From: Streptomyces maremycinicus
Lineage (GTDB): Bacteria > Actinomycetota > Actinomycetes > Streptomycetales > Streptomycetaceae
NCBI RefSeq assembly: GCF_001184025.1
Contig: NZ_BBYG01000010.1
Span: 372,001-436,000 of the forward strand
Direction: 5' to 3'
DNA: 64,000 bases
A program made the position numbers and the translations under genes. Within the stretch, counting starts at the first letter, position 1, and each line of letters opens with the position of its first letter. Under the pieces are notes generated by a model that was given only the letters and a program-made list of their open reading frames with translations, searched no databases and was not told the origin of the DNA. Below, one piece after another: positions 18,918 to 25,823 of the stretch.

Positions 18918-19348
18918 CGCTCGTGCAGACGGTGCCGGACCAGGTTGAACCGCATCCGGTCCAGTGCGCAGGCCTCACGGCGCATGCCGTCCTCGTGCAG
19001 CCGCAGGACGCGGTCGACGTCCACCCAGGAGTCCCGTCCCGAGCGGTCCCAGGGCCCGCTGCCGATCGGCACCCACTCGCGGTCCCCGTCGTGCCGCTTG
19101 CTCGACAGCTGTACGGCGAGGAAGGTCCCGCCGCTCTCCCGGGCGACGACGAGGACGGGACGGTCCTTGCCCCGGCCGTCGTTCTCCTCGAAGGGCACCC
19201 AGGTCCACACGATCTCGCCGGGGTCCGGGTCGCCGTCGTGCGCGGGGGAGTACTCGGTGCGCACCCGGCCGACCTCGCGGGGGTCGGCCTCGGTGGTGGC
19301 GGAGGGGCCGGAGCGGCCCGGGACGTCTTCATCGGTAAACGCGGTCAC
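18902..19348 (-). CDS. PemK/MazF-family toxin-like protein
   Basis: The 148-residue protein has a 40-residue acidic N-terminal extension. A PemK/MazF-like barrel follows: DPGEIVWTWVPFEENDGRGKDRPVLVVAR, FLAVQLSSKRHDG and DSWVDVDRVLRL. Family members are mRNA interferases, but the canonical antitoxin gene is absent on either side, so toxicity is uncertain. Many actinobacterial chromosomal copies are solitary. The GTG start has no Shine-Dalgarno; TAGGGT lies six bases upstream, inside the hairpin that ends the flotillin gene. Its end overlaps the macrodomain gene by 16 bp. Confidence 0.8.
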   Translation of the reverse strand: MTAFTDEDVPGRSGPSATTEADPREVGRVRTEYSPAHDGDPDPGEIVWTWVPFEENDGRGKDRPVLVVARESGGTFLAVQLSSKRHDGDREWVPIGSGPWDRSGRDSWVDVDRVLRLHEDGMRREACALDRMRFNLVRHRLHERYGWT

Positions 19349-19378
19349 GGGGGCACCCTAAGCGGTGCCCCCGTGACC
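19343..19378 (-). terminator. 15-bp hairpin after the SPFH gene, overlapping the PemK-like gene start
   Basis: Arms 19343-19357 and 19364-19378 pair perfectly around the loop CTAAGC. The stem lies 14 bases beyond the SPFH stop and also contains the -10 box and GTG of the PemK-like gene. Confidence 0.7.
19355..19360 (-). promoter_or_regulatory. -10 box of a probable leaderless promoter for the PemK-like gene
   Basis: TAGGGT (reverse strand) is followed by six bases and then the GTG at 19348. The box lies within the inverted repeat. Confidence 0.5.
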
Positions 19379-19392
19379 ACGTCGTCAGCGGG

Positions 19393-20769
19393 TCACTTCT
19401 CCTCGACCGGCACGTGCTGCGACAGCGGGTTCGCCACCCCGTTGACGGGGGAAGCCCCGGTCGCCGCATGCCCGTTCTGGTTCATCGAGGAGAGCAGCTG
19501 ACGGGCCAGCCCCAGCCCCGTGCCGCCCATGGTGAGCGCCTTGGCCAACATGTCGGCCACCCCGTCGGCGCCGTTGAGCACCACCATGTTGTCGACATTG
19601 CCGAAGGCGGACGCGCCCGCCTGCACGATCTCCGGCCACTTCTCAGCGAGTTGCTGGGCGACCACGGCCTCCTGGTTCTCGGCGAGGGCCGCGGCCCTGG
19701 CCTTGATGGCGTCGGCCTCGGCGAGCCCCTGGGCCCGGTTGGCCTCGGCCTTCGCGAGACCCTTCGCCTGTGTGGCGGCGGCCTCCGCCTCACCGGTGGA
19801 GCGGGTCTCCGTCGCCTTGGCCTCGGCCGCCGAGATCCGGGCGTCGCGCTCGGCCTCGGCCAGCGTCCGCTTCTCGTACGCCTTGGCGTCGGCCGGCTTG
19901 CGGACATCGGCCTGGAGCTGCTGCTCGCGCCGCTGCGCCTCGAGTTCGGCGACCCGCGTCTCCTGGACCACCACCTCCTGGCGGGCGGCGGCGTCGGCGA
20001 GCGGCCCGGCCTGCCGCGCCTTGGCGTTGGCCTTGTCCTGCTCGGCCTGGTACCCGGCCTTGAGGATCTCGCTGTCCCGGGTGGCCTCCGCCATCCGCCC
20101 GAACGCCAACTGCTCGGCCTCGGTGGCGAGCCGGTCGGCCTCGGCCTGCGCGATGCGCGCGTCCCGCCGTACGGCCGCCAGGTGCGGGGCGGACAGGTTC
20201 TTGATGTATCCGGTCGGGTCCTCGATCTCGTGGATCTGGAGCGAGTCCACGATCAGTCCCAGCTTCTCCATCTCCGTGCCGCACGCGGCACGGGCCTGGC
20301 CGGTCAGCTTCTCCCGGTCGCGGATCATGTCCTCGACCGTCAACCCGCCGACGATGGCCCGCAGATGACCGGCGAACACGGTGTGCACGCGCTCCGCCAT
20401 CAGCTTCTGCTGGTCGAGGAAGCGGCGGGCCGCGTTGGCGATCGACACGAAGTCGTCGCCCACCTTGAAGATGACCACGCCCCGCACCTTCAGCGGGATC
20501 CCCTGGTGGGTCACGCAGTCGACGTGCAGTTCCGTCTGGTTGAGGTCGAGCGAGAGCTTGCGCACCGCCTGCATCCCGGGCGTCACGAGGGTGCCCCGCC
20601 CGGTGACGATGCGGAACCCCATTCCCTCCTCGAGGCCCTCCAGCTTGTGCTTGGAACCGGAGATGATGAGCGCCTCGTTGGGTTCCGCGACGCGCCACAT
20701 CAGTTTGAACGCACCGATCAGGACGAGGACGGCACCGACTGCCGCCCCGACGATGAGACCGACTTCCAT
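19393..20769 (-). CDS. flotillin/SPFH-domain membrane scaffold protein
   Basis: The 458-residue protein has an N-terminal membrane segment (MEVGLIVGAAVGAVLVLIGAF). An SPFH/band-7 domain covers about residues 30-200 (RVAEPNEALIISGSK, GRGTLVTPGMQAVRKLSLDL, DSLQIHEIEDPTGYI). A long Ala/Glu-rich coiled coil with the EAEA-type flotillin repeats follows (ATETRSTGEAEAAATQAKGL). A glycine-rich C-terminus completes it. Flotillins organise membrane microdomains. The start follows a GGGGGAG ribosome-binding site. A small OB-fold-like gene lies upstream, the usual NfeD-type partner arrangement. Confidence 0.92.
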   Translation of the reverse strand: MEVGLIVGAAVGAVLVLIGAFKLMWRVAEPNEALIISGSKHKLEGLEEGMGFRIVTGRGTLVTPGMQAVRKLSLDLNQTELHVDCVTHQGIPLKVRGVVIFKVGDDFVSIANAARRFLDQQKLMAERVHTVFAGHLRAIVGGLTVEDMIRDREKLTGQARAACGTEMEKLGLIVDSLQIHEIEDPTGYIKNLSAPHLAAVRRDARIAQAEADRLATEAEQLAFGRMAEATRDSEILKAGYQAEQDKANAKARQAGPLADAAARQEVVVQETRVAELEAQRREQQLQADVRKPADAKAYEKRTLAEAERDARISAAEAKATETRSTGEAEAAATQAKGLAKAEANRAQGLAEADAIKARAAALAENQEAVVAQQLAEKWPEIVQAGASAFGNVDNMVVLNGADGVADMLAKALTMGGTGLGLARQLLSSMNQNGHAATGASPVNGVANPLSQHVPVEEK

Positions 20770-20911
20770 GGGTATGCACTCCCCCGGTGCAGGGTGCCCT
20801 CGGGGCACCGGACGTAACGGGAGTGTGTGCTCGCGCGCGAGCCGTGTACAGACGCGGCCGAACCCCTGTTGCCCGCTTGGTACATACGGCACACCACGGG
20901 CACGCGCCGCC

Positions 20912-21130
20912 TCAACCTCCGTACATGGCCGAGACGTAGACCGTCCGTGGCGGGAGGTACTCCACCACCGTGACCATCGTCCCCCGCTCGATGCGTTCGG
21001 TACCCGTGGCGGCGTAGGCGAGGAAGTGCTCGGCGCCTCCGCGCACCCGGACGATCACCTCGCCGACGAGCCCGGGCCCGACCGTTCCGGTGACCCGCCC
21101 CATGAGCCCGACCATCGCCGTATCGTCCAT
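20912..21130 (-). CDS. small OB-fold (NfeD-like) protein upstream of flotillin
   Basis: The 72-residue protein, MDDTAMVGLMGRVTGTVGPG then LVGEVIVRVRGGAEHFLAYA, has a Gly-rich beta pattern of the C-terminal OB domain of NfeD proteins but no membrane span. NfeD proteins accompany SPFH proteins, so a partner role for the downstream flotillin is likely. The ATG lies two bases after the amidase stop and lacks a Shine-Dalgarno. A TACCCT box six bases upstream suggests a leaderless promoter inside the amidase 3' end; termination-reinitiation is the alternative. A 142-bp gap separates it from the flotillin start. Confidence 0.75.
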   Translation of the reverse strand: MDDTAMVGLMGRVTGTVGPGLVGEVIVRVRGGAEHFLAYAATGTERIERGTMVTVVEYLPPRTVYVSAMYGG

Positions 21131-21132
21131 GG

Positions 21133-22581
21133 TCACAGGGTAGGGGCGGAACGCCCCCGCGCCGCACGGCTTTCCGAGGTGATCGGCTCCGGCGGCCACC
21201 TCTCGTGCCAGCGCAGCTCCGTCTCCAGTTGCGCGGCGAGCGAGATCAGCAGCGGCTCGCTGTTCGCCGGGCCGAGCAGCTGCGCGCCGACCGGCAGCCC
21301 GCCGGGCGTGAAGCCGGCCGGCACGTTGACGCCGGGCCAGCCCAGCACGTTCCACGGCCAGGCGTAGGGACAGGCGGCGATCATCGCGCGGTCGGTGGCG
21401 AATCCGCCGAGGTCCAGCATGGCCCCGATGCGGGGCGGGGGAGCGGCCGTCGTCGGCGCGAGGACGACGTCGTACGTGTCGAAGAAGCCGCCGATCCGCC
21501 GGTGCAGAACGGCCTCCGCGCGCCGGGCCGCCCGCAGCGGGGCCCCGCCGAGCAGCCGCCCCAGTCGGGCGGCGCCCAGGGTGCGCCGGTCGAGCAGCGC
21601 GGGGAAGGGAGCCTCGGCGACCCGCTCTGCGATGCCCGCGGTCGCCCGGGGCACGAAGGTGAGACCGATCTGCCCGTACGGCGGGTCGGCCTCCTCGACG
21701 ACGTGCCCGAGGCCCGCCAGCGTCTCGGCGAGTCCGAGGACCCGGGCGCGCACCTCGGGGCGCAACCGGGCCGGTACGGCGGTGAACGGCGGCTTCAGCG
21801 ACAGCGCGATCCGCAGCCGGCCCGGGTCACGGCCCGCCGCCGCCGAGGCGTCGACGGCCGGCGGCCGGTGCGGGTCGTGCGCGTGGTTGCCGCTGGCCGC
21901 GTCGAGCAGCAGCGCCGCGTCCCCGACCGTACGGGCCAGCGTGCCGTTGACCGTGATGCCGTGGAAGGACTCCCCGCGCGGCCAGGTGGAGACCCGGCCG
22001 CGCTGCGGCTTGATACCGACCAGATGCGTCCAGGAGGCGGGGATGCGCACCGAGCCCGCGCCGTCCGAGCCGAGCGCGGCGGGCACCAGGCCGGCGGCGA
22101 CCGCGGCCGCCGAACCGCCGGAGGAGCCGCCCGGGGTGTGCTCGGTGCTCCACGGGTTGCGGGTGGCGCCGAAGGCCGGGCCCTCGGTGAAGGGCCACTG
22201 GCCCAGCTCGCAGGTGTTGGTCTTGCCGACGATCACGGCCCCGGCCGCCCGCAGCCGCCGTACCGCCTCGCCGTCCTCGGTGACCGCGGGGTGCACACCC
22301 TGGCAGCCGAAGGCGGTCGGCTCGCCCGCCACGTCCATGTCGTCCTTGACGGCGACCGGCACTCCCAGCAGGGGCCGCCGGCCCCCGGTGGCCAACTCCC
22401 GGTCGGCGGCGTCCGCTTCGGCGAGCGCGGCCTCGGCCCGCACGATCCGGAAGGCGTTGAGGGTGCCCTGGGCGGCCTCGATGCGGGCGAGCGTCCGCTC
22501 GACGAGTTCTCGGGAGGACACCTCGCCCTCGGCCAGTGCGCGGGCGGTGGCCGTCAGGCCTGCGGCTCGGTCGGGTGTCAT
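21133..22581 (-). CDS. amidase-signature-family hydrolase
   Basis: The 482-residue enzyme carries the Ser-cisSer-Lys triad. Lys lies in GVPVAVKDDMDVAG (near residue 80). The Gly/Ser-rich signature is TPGGSSGGSAAAVAAGLVPAALGSDGAGSVRIPASW (residues 155-190), and the SGNH-like C-terminal half ends with GWPGVNVPAGFTPGGLPVGAQLLG. It hydrolyses an amide, substrate unknown; GatA is unlikely because gatC/gatB are absent. A good GGAGG precedes the ATG. It is the first gene of a reverse-strand amidase/OB-fold/flotillin series. Confidence 0.92.
   Translation of the reverse strand: MTPDRAAGLTATARALAEGEVSSRELVERTLARIEAAQGTLNAFRIVRAEAALAEADAADRELATGGRRPLLGVPVAVKDDMDVAGEPTAFGCQGVHPAVTEDGEAVRRLRAAGAVIVGKTNTCELGQWPFTEGPAFGATRNPWSTEHTPGGSSGGSAAAVAAGLVPAALGSDGAGSVRIPASWTHLVGIKPQRGRVSTWPRGESFHGITVNGTLARTVGDAALLLDAASGNHAHDPHRPPAVDASAAAGRDPGRLRIALSLKPPFTAVPARLRPEVRARVLGLAETLAGLGHVVEEADPPYGQIGLTFVPRATAGIAERVAEAPFPALLDRRTLGAARLGRLLGGAPLRAARRAEAVLHRRIGGFFDTYDVVLAPTTAAPPPRIGAMLDLGGFATDRAMIAACPYAWPWNVLGWPGVNVPAGFTPGGLPVGAQLLGPANSEPLLISLAAQLETELRWHERWPPEPITSESRAARGRSAPTL
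21137..21142 (-). promoter_or_regulatory. -10 box candidate for the small OB-fold gene, inside the amidase 3' end
   Basis: TACCCT on the reverse strand is followed by six bases and then the ATG at 21130. It is formed by the last amidase codons, so chance is possible. Confidence 0.35.
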
Positions 22582-22608
22582 GCGGGGCACCTCCGGGACG
22601 ACGATGTC

Positions 22609-22620
22609 TACCGCACGGTA
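22609..22620. promoter_or_regulatory. palindrome TACCG-CA-CGGTA in the amidase promoter region
   Basis: This perfect 12-bp dyad starts 28 bp upstream of the amidase ATG and partly overlaps a reverse-strand TACCGT that could be its -10. It is a candidate operator with no adjacent regulator. Confidence 0.35.
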
Positions 22621-22741
22621 ACGTCTGGCGGCCCGGCGGTGGAACGGCACGCGGACGGGGGCGGCCCGGCTGTCCGCCGAAGGGCGGCGGCGCGCCCCGT
22701 ACGGACGTCCCACGGGCATCCGTCCGTTCCTGCGCAAAGGA

Positions 22742-22770
22742 TTGACGTGTTCCTGCCGCACCCCTACCTT
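22742..22770 (+). promoter_or_regulatory. sigma-70-type promoter of the GH43-like/AbfB gene
   Basis: TTGACG (22742-22747), a 17-bp spacer and TACCTT (22765-22770) predict a start near 22777, just before a perfect dyad. Confidence 0.6.
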
Positions 22771-22780
22771 CTGATCGACT

Positions 22781-22799
22781 TTCCGAACTATGTTCGGAA
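22781..22799. promoter_or_regulatory. operator dyad TTCCGAAC-TAT-GTTCGGAA
   Basis: Perfect 8-bp arms around a 3-bp centre sit immediately downstream of the predicted transcription start, the classic position for a repressor roadblock. The shape and symmetry fit a LacI- or GntR-type sugar regulator, but none is adjacent. Confidence 0.6.
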
Positions 22800-22841
22800 T
22801 ATCGAACCGATGGATGTGCCTTGAGCCGTAGGAGAGCCGCC

Positions 22842-24230
22842 ATGACGCCCCGTCCCCCCGCCCCGTCCCGCCGTGCCCTGCTGCGCGCGATGGCCGTCCT
22901 GCCCGCCACGGCGCTCGTGCTCGGCGAGGCCCCCGGCCTGCTCGGCACGGCCCTGGCCGCCGCACCGGCCGCGGGATCGGCCACCCGCTACACGATCGTG
23001 CCGTTCCTCAACAGCGACGACGCGACGGTGAACGTCTACCAGTCCGACGACGCCACCGACTTCCGGCTGGTGCAGTCCTCCGCCTACACCCCGCCCGCCA
23101 ACCGCATCCGCGACGCGAGCATCCTCAAGCACACCAACGGCTACTACTACATCGCCTACACGACCCACACCTGGCAGGACGTCAGCACCACCATCGGCTT
23201 CGCCCGCAGCTCCGACCGGGTCAACTGGACGTTCCTGTACGACTACACGCTCCCTATCGCCGATCTCTCGCGGGCCTGGGCGCCGGAGTGGTTCGTCGAC
23301 AGCGACGGCAGCGTCAACGTCCTCGTGTCCTGCTCGGTGACCAGCGACGAGTGGATCTTCACCCCGTATCTGCTGAAGGCCGCCAACTCCGCGCTCACCG
23401 CCTGGAGCGCGCCGGTCGCGCTGTCCGGGATCGGCGCGAACCACATCGACACCTTCATCGTGAAGACCGGCTCGACCTACCACGCGTTCACGAAGAACGA
23501 GACGACGAAGTACATCGAGTACGGCACCGCGTCGAGCCTGGCCGGCCCCTACACGATCACCAGGACCGGTGACTGGGCGGGCTGGGGCAGCTACCGCGAG
23601 GGCCCGTCCGTCATCCAGCTCGACAACGGCGCCTGGCGGATCTTCTTCGACGGCTACGGCGACGGCAACTACTACTGGAGCGACAGCTACGACTCCTTCG
23701 CCACCTGGAGCGCGCCCAAGGCGCTGCCCGGCATCTCCGGCACGGCACGCCACTTCACGGTCATCAAGGAGACCGTGACCGGCGGCCCGGCCCTCACGAA
23801 GAACGCCACCCGCTCCTTCCGGTCCGCCAACTACACCACCCGCTACTGGCAGGAGCAGTCCGCGCTGCTCAACCTGCCCGTGGTGACCGGCTCCAGCACC
23901 ACCGCCGAGAAGCAGGCGTCCACCTTCACCGTCGTGGCCGGTCTCGCCGACGCGAACGCGTACTCCTTCCGCGACGCGGCCGGCAACTACCTGCGCCACT
24001 ACTCCTTCCGGGGCCGCTTCGACGCCAACGACGGCACGGCGTCCTTCGCGAGGGACGCCACCTTCATCGCCCGGACGGGCTCGGCGAGCGGTTCGGTCCG
24101 CTTCGAGTCGTACAACTACCCCGGCTACTACCTGCGCCACTACAACTACCAGCTGCGGGTGGAACAGCCGGACGGCACCGACCTGTTCCGCCAGGACAGC
24201 TCCTTCGTGGCGGCCACCCCCTGGGCCTGA
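22842..24230 (+). CDS. secreted GH43-like protein with C-terminal AbfB (CBM42) arabinose-binding domain
   Basis: The 462-residue protein has a twin-arginine-like signal peptide (SRRALLRAMAVLPATALVLG, cleavage after about residue 44). A five-bladed-propeller-like domain follows (DASILKHTNGYYYIAYTTHT, FARSSDRVNWTFL, AWAPEWFVDSDGSVNVLVSC, EGPSVIQLDNGAWRIFFDGYG), typical of GH43 or related arabinan-active enzymes. An AbfB domain (residues 320-462) shows the repeated FRSxNYxxRYxR and RFESYNYPGYYLRHYNYQLRV units. It probably binds and trims arabinofuranosyl side chains. RBS: TAGGAGAG. It stands alone behind its own promoter and operator; catalytic acids were not assigned. Confidence 0.82.
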   Translation: MTPRPPAPSRRALLRAMAVLPATALVLGEAPGLLGTALAAAPAAGSATRYTIVPFLNSDDATVNVYQSDDATDFRLVQSSAYTPPANRIRDASILKHTNGYYYIAYTTHTWQDVSTTIGFARSSDRVNWTFLYDYTLPIADLSRAWAPEWFVDSDGSVNVLVSCSVTSDEWIFTPYLLKAANSALTAWSAPVALSGIGANHIDTFIVKTGSTYHAFTKNETTKYIEYGTASSLAGPYTITRTGDWAGWGSYREGPSVIQLDNGAWRIFFDGYGDGNYYWSDSYDSFATWSAPKALPGISGTARHFTVIKETVTGGPALTKNATRSFRSANYTTRYWQEQSALLNLPVVTGSSTTAEKQASTFTVVAGLADANAYSFRDAAGNYLRHYSFRGRFDANDGTASFARDATFIARTGSASGSVRFESYNYPGYYLRHYNYQLRVEQPDGTDLFRQDSSFVAATPWA

Positions 24231-24255
24231 GCACGCCCGCCCCGTGACGCGGTGA

Positions 24256-24287
24256 ACCGGGCCGGGACGACGGGGCCCCGGCCCGGT
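24256..24287. terminator. hairpin between the convergent GH43-like and DUF3500 genes
   Basis: An 11-bp perfect stem (ACCGGGCCGGG with CCCGGCCCGGT) encloses a 10-base loop between two convergent stops, so it probably works in both directions. Confidence 0.6.
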
Positions 24288-24304
24288 GGCCTACCGGTAC
24301 CGCC

Positions 24305-25657
24305 TCACCGGTGGTGCGGCGACGTCAGGTAGTGCTGCCGGAGCAGCTCCTTGCCGTAGTCGTTGCCGTTGGGGGTGCGGATGACGGAATGGACGTGCTT
24401 CTGGGTCGCGCCGCTGCCCTGGGTGGCGCCGTACGCGCCCGCGAGCGGGCCGGGGGCCTGGCAGTCGACCTCGATCCAGACGACGGGGCTGTGCACGCGC
24501 ACGTAGAAGGCGTCGTCGTCACCGGTGCCGCCCGCCCAGGTGACGTAGGTGTCGTCGAGGTGCGCGCGCACCTCGGCCAGCGCCGCCTTCGCCACATCGG
24601 CCTTGGCGCGCCCGGTGAAGGCCCGCACGATGCCGAGCAGTTCGGTCCGCTGGGCGGCGGTGAGCGCGTTGCCGCGGATGCCGGTGTACGCCTGCACCAC
24701 GTTGTCGGAGAACGCGCCCGCTGTCATCGACTCGTCGGACTTGGTGGACGACTCGATGGCGACCGCCCGCTGCGCCGCGCTGAGGGAGTTGATGAAGGCG
24801 AGGCCGGCGACGACCTCCTCGTGGCAGACGGTCACCGTCTCGCCGTCGATCTCCATCGAGGTCGGCTCCGAGCCCCAGAAGCAGGGGCTCATCACGACCT
24901 GGTCGCCGAGGACGAAGTAGTTGACGACCAGATGGTGGCCGTCGAACTGGAAGCCCCAGGGTTCGGTCGCCGACGGGGTGCCCAGCACGGTCCAGTAGTA
25001 GGCGTCCTCGTTGAAGGAGTTCGTGTTGCCGATGGCCTCGCCGGCCGCCTGGTTGATCCGCCGGATCTTCTCGGTGGTCTCCAGGCCGTCGGCGCTGAGC
25101 GCGGACTTCAGCAGCGCCGTTCCCAGGGCCTTCTGGGCGTCGCTCAGGTCGGCGAGGGACACGCCCTGGCGCGCGTAGGAGTCGACGTTGCTCCACAGCC
25201 GCCACTCGGTGGAGTGGACCGTGAACTGCGTCGAGGTCCGCTGGGTGTCGGTGAGCCCGGCCAGGAAGGCGTTCGCGGCGGCGATCACCGGGGCGGTCCT
25301 CACCCCCGTGGAGTGGATCGTGAACAGGTCGTCGATCCGCTTGCCGTCGGTGGTGAGGCCGAAGAAGTCCTCGGTGATCGTCTGGTTGCCGGGACCGCCG
25401 GCACCGCCGCCCGGACCCCCGCCGGGCGCGCCGCTCGGCACCGCGCTCGGGTCGGCGGAGGCGGTGGCGGTGGCGGTGGCGGTCGCGTCGTCCGCCAGCG
25501 CGGCCCAGGCCCCGGCCCCGCCCATGGTCGCGACAGCCGTGGCACCACTGGCGAAGAAGACCTTGCGCATGAACGTGCGGCGGCTCGCGTGAGCACGGCG
25601 GCCTTCCTCGGACCGGTTCTCGTGGGCCGTCGGTTCGCCGGAGTCGAGCTCGGTCAT
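24305..25657 (-). CDS. Tat-exported DUF3500 family protein
   Basis: The 450-residue protein has a twin-arginine signal (ASRRTFMRKVFFASGATAVA) with a hydrophobic stretch to about residue 54. An Ala-Thr and Gly-Pro low-complexity linker (residues 57-92) follows, then the DUF3500 domain. Landmarks include GFQFDGHHLVVNYFVLGDQVVMSPCFWGSEP and IWIEVDCQAPG-like VVWIEVDCQ, with HxH residues (HVHSVIRTPNGNDYG) near the C-terminus. Family function is unknown; export and conserved His, Asp and Cys suggest a secreted redox or hydrolytic enzyme. The linker is encoded by a (GCNACN)n tract around 25460-25490. Confidence 0.85.
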   Translation of the reverse strand: MTELDSGEPTAHENRSEEGRRAHASRRTFMRKVFFASGATAVATMGGAGAWAALADDATATATATASADPSAVPSGAPGGGPGGGAGGPGNQTITEDFFGLTTDGKRIDDLFTIHSTGVRTAPVIAAANAFLAGLTDTQRTSTQFTVHSTEWRLWSNVDSYARQGVSLADLSDAQKALGTALLKSALSADGLETTEKIRRINQAAGEAIGNTNSFNEDAYYWTVLGTPSATEPWGFQFDGHHLVVNYFVLGDQVVMSPCFWGSEPTSMEIDGETVTVCHEEVVAGLAFINSLSAAQRAVAIESSTKSDESMTAGAFSDNVVQAYTGIRGNALTAAQRTELLGIVRAFTGRAKADVAKAALAEVRAHLDDTYVTWAGGTGDDDAFYVRVHSPVVWIEVDCQAPGPLAGAYGATQGSGATQKHVHSVIRTPNGNDYGKELLRQHYLTSPHHR

Positions 25658-25823
25658 CGTCGCTGATTCCCTTCGTCAGGGGCACGTTCCCGCTGAACGG
25701 CCGCCGACCGATCACTGTGGAGGAGCCGGCTGAGGCAGACCTGAAGCGGCCGGCGAAGGACCGCCGGAAGCGGCCTGCGCGGGGCGTCCGCACGCGCCCT
25801 GAACTGCGGTTGTGTGAGCGCGC

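Noticed and set aside
18902..19348. Complete toxin-antitoxin module
   Set aside because: Only the PemK/MazF-like part is present; neither neighbour resembles an antitoxin with a DNA-binding N-terminus.
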